Shown piece after piece: positions 1 through 7,374 of a DNA stretch of 42,380 nucleotides. Source of the stretch: Lachnospiraceae bacterium (lineage in GTDB: Bacteria > Bacillota > Clostridia > Lachnospirales > Lachnospiraceae); the NCBI GenBank assembly GCA_900753305.1, contig CAADYR010000158.1:1-42380 (forward strand). The letters are read 5' to 3'. Each line of letters opens with the position of its first letter. Position 1 is the stretch's first letter. The translations under genes were made by a program, and so were the position numbers. Below the pieces are notes generated by a model. It was not told the DNA's origin, did no database searches, and worked only from the letters and a program-made list of their open reading frames with translations.

Positions 1-1849
1 ACAGGTTCTTTCTGATACCATAGTTGTTGCTCTCTATCTTCTTCTGTGCATTCTCAATGGCATTGGTCAGCATCTTATGCTCGATCTCCTGACCTTCCGG
101 AATACCCAGTGTATTGAACATGCTGATCAGCTTCTCGGAACCAAACAGACGCATCAGATCATCTTCCAGAGAGATATAGAACTTGGATACACCCGGATCA
201 CCCTGACGGCCTGCACGACCTCTCAACTGGTTATCGATACGTCTGGATTCGTGTCTTTCAGTACCGATGATCATCAGACCACCAACTTCTCTTGCCTTGG
301 CATCCAGCTTAATATCTGTACCACGACCAGCCATGTTGGTAGCAATAGTAACTGCACCATGCTGACCTGCATCTGCAACGATCTCTGCTTCCAGTTCATG
401 AAATTTTGCATTCAATACTTTATGTTCAATGCCTTTTCTTCTCAACATTCCGCTGATCTCTTCAGAAGCCTCAATCGTAATCGTACCAACCAGTACCGGC
501 TGTCCTTTCTCATGTGCGGCTTCTACTGCTGCCACGATGGCATTGAGCTTCTCTTTTTTGGTCTTATATACGCTGTCCTGTAAATCCTTTCTGGCAATCG
601 GCAGATTCGTAGGGATCGTAACAACGTCCATACCATAAATATCACGGAACTCCTTTTCTTCTGTAGCGGCCGTACCTGTCATACCTGCCTTCTTGTCATA
701 TTTGTTGAAGAAGTTCTGGAAAGTAATAGTAGCAAGTGTCTTGCTTTCTCTCTTGACCTTAACATGCTCTTTCGCCTCGATAGCCTGATGAAGACCATCA
801 GAATAACGTCTGCCCGGCATGATACGTCCTGTAAATTCATCAACGATCATGACCTGATCGTCTTTTACTACATAATCTTTATCACGGAACATCAGATTAT
901 GTGCACGCAAAGCCAATATGATATTATGCTGGATCTCCAGATTCTCAGGATCAGCCAGGTTGTCGATCTGGAAGAACTTCTCCACCTTGGCCACACCTTC
1001 TGCGGTCAGGTTCACGATCTTATCCTTCTCATTGACAACAAAATCACCGGTCTCTTCCTGTTCGATTCCCATGAGAATGTCCATCTTGGACATATCTTCA
1101 ACATCATCACCACGCTTCAACTGTCTGGCAAGGATATCACATACCTCATAAAGTTTGGTGGATTTACTGCTCTGTCCTGAAATAATAAGCGGTGTTCTCG
1201 CCTCATCGATCAGAACTGAGTCCACCTCATCGATCAATGCATAGTGCAAATCTCTAAGTACAAGCTGTTCCTTATAAATAACCATGTTATCTCTCAGATA
1301 ATCAAACCCAAGTTCGTTATTGGTTACATAAGTAATATCACAGTTATAGGCATCGCGACGTTCCTCAGGCTTCATATCATTCAGTACTACGCCAACCTTA
1401 AGTCCAAGGAACTCATGAACCTGTCCCATCCACTCAGCATCACGCTTAGCCAGATAGTCGTTAACTGTAACAACATGTACACCCTTGCCCTCCAGTGCAT
1501 TCAGATATGCAGGAAGAAGCGCTGTCTGGGTCTTACCTTCACCGGTCCTCATCTCTGCGATACGCCCCTGATGCAGGATAATACCACCTATCAACTGTAC
1601 TCTATAATGTTCCTGATTCAATACACGCTTGGCTGCCTCTCTCACAACAGCATAAGCTTCAGGAAGCAGATCATCCAGAGTCTCACCCTCTGCCAGTCTC
1701 TTCTTGAACTCTGCAGTCTTACCCTTGAGTTCATCATCTGTAAGCTGTCCCATTGCGTCTCTGTAGCTCTCGATCTTCTTTACAATGGGTTCGATCCTCT
1801 TAAGCTCTCGTTCACTATGTGTACCGAATACCTTATTAATTATATTCAT
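1..1849 (-). CDS. secA: SecA preprotein translocase ATPase, N-terminal part (cut by left edge)
   Basis: SecA is the cytosolic ATPase that pushes unfolded preproteins through SecYEG. The reading frame is open on the minus strand from an ATG at 1849 to base 1, about 616 residues of a usual 800-900. The translation starts MNIINKVFGTHSEREL and contains the Walker A region MRTGEGKTQ, the DEVDSVLIDEARTPLIISG box, the preprotein-binding region (TGRIMPGRRYSDG), TGTAATEEKEF, and the second ATPase lobe with TNMAGRGTDI and GRAGRQGDPG. No frameshift is seen. The C-terminal scaffold and any zinc tail lie outside the window. A TGGAG about 6 bases before the ATG is a modest ribosome binding site. Start and identity are firm. 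Confidence 0.97.
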   Translation of the reverse strand, partial: MNIINKVFGTHSERELKRIEPIVKKIESYRDAMGQLTDDELKGKTAEFKKRLAEGETLDDLLPEAYAVVREAAKRVLNQEHYRVQLIGGIILHQGRIAEMRTGEGKTQTALLPAYLNALEGKGVHVVTVNDYLAKRDAEWMGQVHEFLGLKVGVVLNDMKPEERRDAYNCDITYVTNNELGFDYLRDNMVIYKEQLVLRDLHYALIDEVDSVLIDEARTPLIISGQSSKSTKLYEVCDILARQLKRGDDVEDMSKMDILMGIEQEETGDFVVNEKDKIVNLTAEGVAKVEKFFQIDNLADPENLEIQHNIILALRAHNLMFRDKDYVVKDDQVMIVDEFTGRIMPGRRYSDGLHQAIEAKEHVKVKRESKTLATITFQNFFNKYDKKAGMTGTAATEEKEFRDIYGMDVVTIPTNLPIARKDLQDSVYKTKKEKLNAIVAAVEAAHEKGQPVLVGTITIEASEEISGMLRRKGIEHKVLNAKFHELEAEIVADAGQHGAVTIATNMAGRGTDIKLDAKAREVGGLMIIGTERHESRRIDNQLRGRAGRQGDPGVSKFYISLEDDLMRLFGSEKLISMFNTLGIPEGQEIEHKMLTNAIENAQKKIESNNYGIRKNL

Positions 1850-1925
1850 TTCCGACTCCAATCACTTCTAGTATTGCCATAGCCCCCATATATTAAAACA
1901 CTATAGCTGATGTCTTAAATCCGTT

Positions 1926-2068
1926 GTAAATATTCAGATACCCCATGCGCAAAATCGCATCTCCGATGCTTTACTTTTGCTTATGTGGTTACTTCGCCAT
2001 ATAAATTATGTCAAATATGTTTGCAGGCAATCATATTTGCCTTAATTTGCATGGCTCTGAATATTTAC
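1926..2068 (-). repeat. 143-bp structured repeat with 13-bp terminal inverted repeats, copy 1
   Basis: The ends are GTAAATATTCAGA (1926-1938) and its exact reverse complement TCTGAATATTTAC (2056-2068). Inside are a long stem (2013-2024 with 2027-2038, one mismatch) and a short one, GCATC-TCC-GATGC (1957-1969). A second copy of exactly the same length lies at 14825-14967 in the opposite orientation. All three helices keep pairing although their sequences differ, so the structure appears to be maintained. The element could be a miniature inverted-repeat transposon or a dispersed structured RNA. I do not recognise a named family. Confidence 0.8.
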
Positions 2069-2144
2069 CAAACTCAAACCACATTGTAACAGATTTATGC
2101 GATAAATTCAATGTTTAAGAAGTAAACAAATTATGAAGCTTTCC

Positions 2145-2173
2145 TTGACCTTACACTGTGATAGTGTTATTAT
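2145..2173 (+). promoter_or_regulatory. Predicted SigA promoter of ptb-buk
   Basis: The -35 box TTGACC (2145-2150) and the -10 box TATTAT (2168-2173) are separated by exactly 17 bases. An ACACT-GTGAT-AGTGT dyad (2153-2167) fills the spacer and could be an operator. Transcription would start near 2180, giving a leader of about 60 bases. Confidence 0.65.
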
Positions 2174-2181
2174 TTTAACAA
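2164..2181. promoter_or_regulatory. Rex-like operator overlapping the ptb -10 box
   Basis: The 18-mer GTGTTATTATTTTAACAA matches TTGTTA-N6-TAACAA, the clostridial Rex half-site arrangement, in 11 of 12 half-site bases. It covers the -10 box, a position expected for repression. A similar site lies in the thl leader (25321-25338). That Rex binds here is inference; the match is seen directly. Confidence 0.5.
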
Positions 2182-2184
2182 GTG

Positions 2185-2204
2185 GGTTGGACACATTTCC
2201 AACC
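2185..2204 (+). promoter_or_regulatory. Leader hairpin of ptb mRNA
   Basis: GGTTGG and CCAACC pair around an 8-base loop in the 5' untranslated region, about 38 bases before the ptb start. There is no following T-run, so it is not a terminator. It may stabilise the transcript. Confidence 0.45.
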
Positions 2205-2242
2205 AAAACTATGTTAATAGAAAGAAATATGAGGTGTTTCAA

Positions 2243-3163
2243 ATGAGCAAAGGATTTGATGATTTACTGAAAAAGGTATCAGCATGCGATAAAAAGAAAG
2301 TCGCTGTAGCTGTTGCCGAAGACGCTCCCGTTCTGGAAGCCGTACAGGCCGCTAAGGAAAAAGGCATTGCCGATGCAATTCTGGTCGGTGATGAGGCAAA
2401 GATCAGAGAAGTAGCTGCTTCTATGAATATGGATCTGTCTGATTATGAAATCGTAAATGAGCCGGATCACGTTGCCGCAGCTCACACAGCAGTCAGCCTG
2501 GTACATGATGGCAAGGCTGATATGTACATGAAGGGTCTGATCGACACAAAGAACTTCTTAAAGAGCGTTCTTGATAAGGAAGTTGGTCTGCGTACAGGCA
2601 AACCTCTCTCCCATGTATGTGTATTCGAAGTAAAAGGCATCAACCGCCTTCTGTTCTTATCTGATGTAGCATTTATGACATATCCTACTCTGGAAGATAA
2701 GGTTGCTATCATCAACAACACCGTTAAAGTTTGCCACGCTTGCGGTATTCCTAACCCTAAGGTAGCTCCTCTGGCTGCTGTAGAAGTTGTGAATCCAAAG
2801 ATGCCTTGTACAGTAGATGCTGAGGCTCTGACAAAAATGAATGATGACGGCGAGATCACAGGCTGCGTTATCGATGGACCACTTTCTCTGGATATGGCTA
2901 TTGATGAAGAAGCTGCAAAGCATAAGGGCGGTTCAGACCGTAAGATAGCCGGTGATGCAGATGTACTTCTGTTCCCGGATATCCATGCAGGTAACCTTGT
3001 ATATAAGACTCTGACACATCTGTGCGAAGTAAAGAATGGTAATATTCTGACCGGTACTGCTGCTCCTGTTATCTTAACATCCCGTTCTGATACATGTGAG
3101 ACTAAGCTGTACTCTATCGCACTTGCAGCAGTTGTTGCAGAAGAATTAAAGAAAAACAAATAA
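2243..3163 (+). CDS. ptb: Phosphate butyryltransferase
   Basis: The enzyme exchanges CoA for phosphate on butyryl-CoA, giving butyryl phosphate for the next gene. The 306-residue protein (MSKGFDDLLKK...) has the length and sequence of the PTA/PTB acyltransferase family: YMKGLIDTKNFLKSVL in the first half and SDRKIAGDADVLLFPDI in the second. The start chosen has GAGGTG 7 bases upstream; a GTG three codons earlier lacks a good site. It lies 13 bases before buk, so the two form an operon. It could accept related short acyl-CoAs, but the paired kinase and the butyryl-CoA operon at 19-25 kb make butyrate the likely substrate. Confidence 0.93.
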   Translation: MSKGFDDLLKKVSACDKKKVAVAVAEDAPVLEAVQAAKEKGIADAILVGDEAKIREVAASMNMDLSDYEIVNEPDHVAAAHTAVSLVHDGKADMYMKGLIDTKNFLKSVLDKEVGLRTGKPLSHVCVFEVKGINRLLFLSDVAFMTYPTLEDKVAIINNTVKVCHACGIPNPKVAPLAAVEVVNPKMPCTVDAEALTKMNDDGEITGCVIDGPLSLDMAIDEEAAKHKGGSDRKIAGDADVLLFPDIHAGNLVYKTLTHLCEVKNGNILTGTAAPVILTSRSDTCETKLYSIALAAVVAEELKKNK

Positions 3164-3176
3164 GGAGGATTTACTT

Positions 3177-4244
3177 ATGTCATACAAGTCATTGATTATC
3201 AATCCCGGCTCCACATCCACCAAGATCGGTGTATTCGAAGACGAGACATTATTATTTGAAGAAACTCTGAGACATTCTACAGAAGAGATCGCACAGTATG
3301 CTTCTATCGTAGATCAGAAGGATTTCCGTAAGAACATTATTGTAAACCTGTTAAAAGAAAAGAACTTCGATATGAAAGAGTTATCCGTTGTTGTAGGCCG
3401 TGGCGGTATGTTAAAGCCAATTCCCGGCGGTACATACAAGGTAACTGATGATCTTCTTAACGATCTGCGTATCGGTAAGCAGGGACAGCATGCATCCAAC
3501 CTGGGTGGTATCCTTGCAAGAGAAATCGGTGATGAATTAGGTGTTCCTTCTTTCATCGTTGACCCTGTCGTTGTAGATGAATTAGCTCCTGTAGCCAGAT
3601 ATTCCGGCTGCCCTGAGCTTCCAAGAACCAGTGTATTCCACGCTCTGAACCAGAAGGCAGTTGCCAAGAGATATGCAAAGGAATCCGGTCAGAAATACGA
3701 AGATCTGAACCTGATCGTTGTTCATATGGGTGGCGGTGTATCCGTAGGTGCTCATAAGAATGGCAAAGTTGTAGATGTATTCAATGCCCTTGATGGTGAC
3801 GGTGCATTCTCTCCTGAAAGAGCCGGTGCAGTTCCTGTAGGTGCTCTGGTCAAGATGTGCTTCTCCGGCAAATACTCCGAGAAGGAAGTATACAAGAAAT
3901 TAGTAGGTAATGGTGGTTTCAACGCATACCTTGGCACAAACGATGCACGTACAGTAACTCAGAGAGCTAATGACGGCGATGCAGAAGCAAAAATGGTTTT
4001 GGATGCATTCCATTATCAGGTAGCAAAGGACATCGGATCTATGGCTTGCGTTCTGGAAGGCAAAGTTGACAAGATCATCTTAACAGGTGGTATTGCCTAC
4101 AATAAGCTTACCTGCGAAGCTCTGCAGAAGATGTGCGGCTGGATTGCTGATTTCGTGATCTATCCTGGTGAAGATGAACTTCTTGCACTTGCACAGGGCG
4201 CACTTCGTGTCTTAAAGGGTGAAGAAGAAGCCTGCATTTATTAA
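3177..4244 (+). CDS. buk: Butyrate kinase
   Basis: The kinase transfers phosphate from butyryl phosphate to ADP, releasing butyrate and ATP. The 355-residue protein has the acetate/butyrate kinase nucleotide-fold signature at its N-terminus (IINPGSTSTKIGVFEDE), the central GRGGMLKPIPGGTY and VVHMGGGVSVGAH motifs, and a C-terminal ILTGGIAYNK segment. The ATG follows TAAGGAGG at good spacing, 13 bases after ptb. The operon ends at a strong terminator at 4271-4305. With thl-crt-hbd-bcd-etfBA it completes butyrate synthesis by the kinase route. No butyryl-CoA:acetate CoA-transferase gene is visible in the window. Confidence 0.94.
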   Translation: MSYKSLIINPGSTSTKIGVFEDETLLFEETLRHSTEEIAQYASIVDQKDFRKNIIVNLLKEKNFDMKELSVVVGRGGMLKPIPGGTYKVTDDLLNDLRIGKQGQHASNLGGILAREIGDELGVPSFIVDPVVVDELAPVARYSGCPELPRTSVFHALNQKAVAKRYAKESGQKYEDLNLIVVHMGGGVSVGAHKNGKVVDVFNALDGDGAFSPERAGAVPVGALVKMCFSGKYSEKEVYKKLVGNGGFNAYLGTNDARTVTQRANDGDAEAKMVLDAFHYQVAKDIGSMACVLEGKVDKIILTGGIAYNKLTCEALQKMCGWIADFVIYPGEDELLALAQGALRVLKGEEEACIY

Positions 4245-4270
4245 GTATAAATTATTGTTCCTATGACATA

Positions 4271-4305
4271 AAAAGGTTCGGCAGTTTAATTTGCCGAACC
4301 TTTTT
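4271..4305. terminator. Bidirectional terminator between buk and hcp
   Basis: AAAAGGTTCGGCA and TGCCGAACCTTTT form a 13-bp stem with an 8-base loop, flanked by A and T runs, so it can act for both convergent units. Confidence 0.9.
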
Positions 4306-4309
4306 CATA

Positions 4310-5908
4310 TTATCTTGAAAGAAGTGCCTTGAGGTCTTCTTCTGGTGTTGTAATCGGTGCAATCTGGAAATTGTCTACCAGATACTGCAATACATTCGGT
4401 GAAAGGAATGCCGGCAGGGATGGACCTAAACGGATATTTTTAATTCCAAGATGAAGCAGAGTCAGCAGGATACAGACTGCCTTTTGCTCATACCAGGAAA
4501 GTACAAAAGATAATGGTAATTCATTGACGCCACAGTTAAATGCACCTGCAAGAGCGACTGCCACCTGAATTGCACCATAGGCATCATTACACTGTCCCAT
4601 GTCCATAATTCTTGGAAGTCCACCGATCTCTCCAAGCTGTAAGTCGTTGAAACGGTACTTGCCACAGGCAAGTGTCAGGATAATACTGTCTGACGGTGTC
4701 TGCTTCACGAACTCTGTGTAGTAGTTACGTCCGGGCTTGGCACCATCACAGCCTGCTACCAGGAAGAAATGGCTGATCGCGCCGGCTTTTACAGCTTCTA
4801 CTACCTTATCTGCATTAGCAAGAATCGCATCATGACCAAATCCTGTAGTCACCTCTTCTCCTCCATTGATACCATGGAATCTTTGTTCCTCACTATAACC
4901 GCCAAGCTCCAGAGCCTTGTTGATCACGGGTGTGAAGTCTTTGTCCTCTCCAATATGAGTCGCACCGGGGAACGCCACTACTTCTGTCGTATAGACTCTG
5001 TCTGCATAGCTTGCCTTGGGTGGCATGAGACAGTTCGTTGTGAACAGAATGGGGGCAGGAAGATTGTCAAATTCCTTCTGCTGATTCTGCCATGCTGTAC
5101 CAAAGTTACCCTTTAAATGAGGATATTCTTTTAACTTAGGGTATGCATGAGCCGGCAGCATTTCTCCATGGGTATAAATATTGATGCCTTTTCCTGCTGT
5201 CTGCTCCAGAAGAAGCTGCAAATCCTTCAGGTCATGACCGGTTACTACAATAAATGGTCCCTTCTCAACATGCAGGGAAACAGTGGTAGGCTGTGGCTTA
5301 CCATAAGTCTGCGTGTTCGCCTGATTCAGTAATGCCATACACTTGAGATTAATCTCTCCTACCTTCATGACGGTAGGCAATAATGTCTCCATGGTGTCCT
5401 CTGTATCAACTTTGCAGAGTGCCTCGCAGAAGAACATATTCACTTCTTCATCAGAAAGACCAAGCATCAGTGCATGATATGCATAGGCAGCCATACCTTT
5501 TAATCCGAATAAAATGAGCGATTTCAGGGAACGAATATCTTCATTGGCTCCCCATATCCTGTTGAGGTCATAATCATTTGTCTTGCCACAGGGAGACGCA
5601 CAGGAAGCGCACATAGGTGATATGGCATCCTTTGCAGCGTGGGTAAGCTCGATCTGTCTGGTGATCGCCTTTTCATCAAAGCTTACATTAGTCAGTGTGG
5701 TAAACAGACCTTCAATGATCGCTCTGGAAGCCTGTTTAGGTAAATATCCTGCATTCTCAACAGCATGTGCCAGCCCGATCAGAGCTCCTGTCAGTTCATC
5801 CTGAAGCTGTGCCACATCTGCGGTCTTACCGCAGACACCTATAGCACCTGTACATCCTGCGCAGCCCGCAGTCTGTTCACATTGATAACAAAACATTTTA
5901 TTGTCCAT
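4310..5908 (-). CDS. hcp: Hybrid-cluster protein (hydroxylamine reductase)
   Basis: Hcp reduces hydroxylamine, and in several bacteria NO, using a [4Fe-4S] and a hybrid Fe-S-O cluster; it acts in nitrosative stress. The 532-residue protein starts MDNKMFCYQCEQTAGC, with cysteines at 7, 10, 16, 19 and 26 for the proximal cluster. The hybrid-cluster ligands are in FGHDAIL, TTNCLMPP, FLVAGCDG, LACGKYRFN and a late LSWYEQKAV motif. Length fits the family. AGGTAGGA precedes the ATG. The gene is 25 bases after a ferredoxin-like gene, probably its electron donor or maturation partner. The upstream promoter has a dyad at the class II activator position. Confidence 0.95.
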   Translation of the reverse strand: MDNKMFCYQCEQTAGCAGCTGAIGVCGKTADVAQLQDELTGALIGLAHAVENAGYLPKQASRAIIEGLFTTLTNVSFDEKAITRQIELTHAAKDAISPMCASCASPCGKTNDYDLNRIWGANEDIRSLKSLILFGLKGMAAYAYHALMLGLSDEEVNMFFCEALCKVDTEDTMETLLPTVMKVGEINLKCMALLNQANTQTYGKPQPTTVSLHVEKGPFIVVTGHDLKDLQLLLEQTAGKGINIYTHGEMLPAHAYPKLKEYPHLKGNFGTAWQNQQKEFDNLPAPILFTTNCLMPPKASYADRVYTTEVVAFPGATHIGEDKDFTPVINKALELGGYSEEQRFHGINGGEEVTTGFGHDAILANADKVVEAVKAGAISHFFLVAGCDGAKPGRNYYTEFVKQTPSDSIILTLACGKYRFNDLQLGEIGGLPRIMDMGQCNDAYGAIQVAVALAGAFNCGVNELPLSFVLSWYEQKAVCILLTLLHLGIKNIRLGPSLPAFLSPNVLQYLVDNFQIAPITTPEEDLKALLSR

Positions 5909-5933
5909 AAATCCTACCTTTCTATTATATCAA

Positions 5934-6581
5934 TTATTCGCTTAAAATGTCGCCATTGATTGACAACACAGTTACTTTGCATGGAATGTCTTTTCCGCTG
6001 TTGGCAATCGCCTTCTGTACTGCATAGGTCATGCCGCCACAGCATGGGACTTCCATTCTGACTACGCTGATGCTGCGAATGTCGTTGTTACGAAAGATTT
6101 CTGTCAGCTTCTCAGAATAGTCAATTGCATCCAGCTTAGGGCATCCGATCAGAGTAACATGTCCTTTCATGAATTTCTCATGGAAGCCGGCATAGGCATA
6201 TGCGGTACAATCTGCTGCGATCAGCAACTGAGCACCGTTAAAGTAAGGTGCATTAACCGGTGCAAGCTTGATCTGTACCGGCCACTGCTGCAGACGGGAC
6301 ACTGTGGGAGCAAAAGCTGCATCGACTGCCTTGCCTGCCTGGAGTGCCGCTTTATTCGCCTGTACTGCGGCTTCATCATAAGGTGCTGCTTCTCTCTCTA
6401 CGAAAGTAATGGCATTGGTAGGACAGGCTGGCAGACAATCTCCCAGACCGTCACAATAATCATCCCTCATGAGTCTGGCTTTGCCATTTACCATGCCAAT
6501 AGCGCCTTCATGACAGGCAGATGCACACGCACCACAACCGTTACATTTATCCTGATCTATATGGATTACTCTTCTCTTCAT
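5934..6581 (-). CDS. 4Fe-4S dicluster ferredoxin-like protein preceding hcp
   Basis: The 215-residue protein begins with a two-cluster ferredoxin module. Cys13, 16, 19 and 23 form CNGCGACASAC, and Cys43, 49 and 53 form CDGLGDCLPAC. The remaining 150 residues include AADCTAYAYAGFHEKF and VRMEVPCCGGMTYAV, a pattern seen in iron-sulfur proteins encoded next to hcp in anaerobes. It probably hands electrons to Hcp. It is the first gene of the hcp transcript, with AAGGA upstream of the ATG and hcp 25 bases downstream. The exact redox partner is inferred from context. Confidence 0.85.
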   Translation of the reverse strand: MKRRVIHIDQDKCNGCGACASACHEGAIGMVNGKARLMRDDYCDGLGDCLPACPTNAITFVEREAAPYDEAAVQANKAALQAGKAVDAAFAPTVSRLQQWPVQIKLAPVNAPYFNGAQLLIAADCTAYAYAGFHEKFMKGHVTLIGCPKLDAIDYSEKLTEIFRNNDIRSISVVRMEVPCCGGMTYAVQKAIANSGKDIPCKVTVLSINGDILSE

Positions 6582-6625
6582 TTCTCTTCATCCTTTCTGT
6601 AATTTGCAAAAAAATTGTTTATGTT

Positions 6626-6654
6626 TTGTATTTATGAGTGCATTATAGTATAAT
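6626..6654 (+). promoter_or_regulatory. Predicted promoter of the Crp/Fnr regulator
   Basis: TTGTAT (6626-6631) and TATAAT (6649-6654) are 17 bases apart, with a start near 6661. The 6669-6684 dyad then lies just downstream of the start, where binding would repress. One site could therefore activate hcp and limit the regulator's own gene. Confidence 0.45.
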
Positions 6655-6684
6655 AATTGCAACGTGTATGTTGGAAATCTAACA
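6642..6684 (-). promoter_or_regulatory. Predicted activator-dependent promoter of the ferredoxin-hcp operon
   Basis: On the minus strand a perfect -10 box TATAAT lies at 6647-6642, but no good -35 box is found 17 bases upstream. Instead the dyad TGTTGGAAATCTAACA (6669-6684) is centred 41.5 bases before the predicted start (about 6635), the class II position for Crp/Fnr-family activators. The dyad also resembles a Rex half-site on one arm. Confidence 0.55.
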
Positions 6685-6711
6685 AGTTTGTATTTTTTAT
6701 GGTGGAATTTT

Positions 6712-7374
6712 ATGGATGAATACATTTTTTTATTAAAAAACTCTGCGATTTTTGCAGGAGTAAAAGAAGACGAGATTCTGGCTATTCTGCATTGTGTCAA
6801 TGCTGTGAAAGCCTCCAAAGCCAAAGATACTTATATCTTTCGTGCCGGTGAGCATACAGACTCTATGGGACTGCTACTTTCAGGCAGTGCCCTGATCGTA
6901 CAGGAGGACATCTGGGGACACCGCAATATCATGACAAAAATAAATCCGGGCGACACCTTTGCAGAATCTTTCGCTGCGTCCAAGACTGCTGCCCTGAATA
7001 TCAGTGTCATAGCCAGTGAGGACTGTGAGATTCTGTGGATGGATGTCAACCGGATTCTCGCTGTATGTCCTTCTGCCTGCGAGCATCACAACCTGATCAT
7101 TCGTAATCTGGTCGCAACGCTGGCGCAAAAGGTTTTATTATTTAATGAAAAAATTACGCATATGAGCAAACGTACCACAAGAGACAAGCTGCTTTCCTAT
7201 CTGTCTGCCGAATCACTGCGTCAGGGAAAACTGTCTTTTACCATTCCCTATGACAGGCAGCAACTGGCTGACTTCCTGTGTGTGGAGCGAAGCGCTATGT
7301 CTGCGGAGTTGTCCAAATTGCAGAAAGAAGGATTACTGGAATATCACAGAAATTCATTTACACTCTTCTCTTAA
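6712..7374 (+). CDS. Crp/Fnr family transcription regulator
   Basis: The 220-residue protein has an N-terminal cyclic-nucleotide-binding-like barrel (roughly residues 10-120, with GEHTDSMGLLLSG and NPGDTFAESFA) and a C-terminal winged helix-turn-helix (about 150-220, with DRQQLADFLCVERSAMSAEL). There is no N-terminal Fnr-type cysteine cluster, so sensing by heme or another ligand is possible but not shown. The start at 6712 (MDEYIFLLKNS) fits the family; an in-frame upstream extension covers promoter DNA. Divergent orientation to ferredoxin-hcp suggests an HcpR-like control of nitrosative stress genes. The 3' end overlaps nspC by 17 bases, tail to tail. Confidence 0.88.
   Translation: MDEYIFLLKNSAIFAGVKEDEILAILHCVNAVKASKAKDTYIFRAGEHTDSMGLLLSGSALIVQEDIWGHRNIMTKINPGDTFAESFAASKTAALNISVIASEDCEILWMDVNRILAVCPSACEHHNLIIRNLVATLAQKVLLFNEKITHMSKRTTRDKLLSYLSAESLRQGKLSFTIPYDRQQLADFLCVERSAMSAELSKLQKEGLLEYHRNSFTLFS

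Larger units (their letters stand above)
1850..2242. other. 393-bp divergent intergenic region between secA and ptb
   Basis: This gap holds the 143-bp structured repeat (1926-2068), then AT-rich DNA with the ptb promoter (2145-2173), a Rex-like operator (2164-2181) and a leader hairpin (2185-2204). A secA promoter must also lie here on the minus strand; TTAAGA with TAATAT at 17-base spacing in about 1885-1915 is possible but weak. No ORF of interest was seen. Confidence 0.7.

Noticed and set aside
77..1882. Several plus-strand open frames
   Set aside because: They are antisense shadows of secA, whose frame is open on the minus strand over the whole stretch with all SecA motifs.
2180..2191. 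12-mer ACAAGTGGGTTG shared by the ptb leader and the 15156 region
   Set aside because: A 12-base match between two places is expected by chance many times in 42 kb on two strands, and the surroundings do not align.
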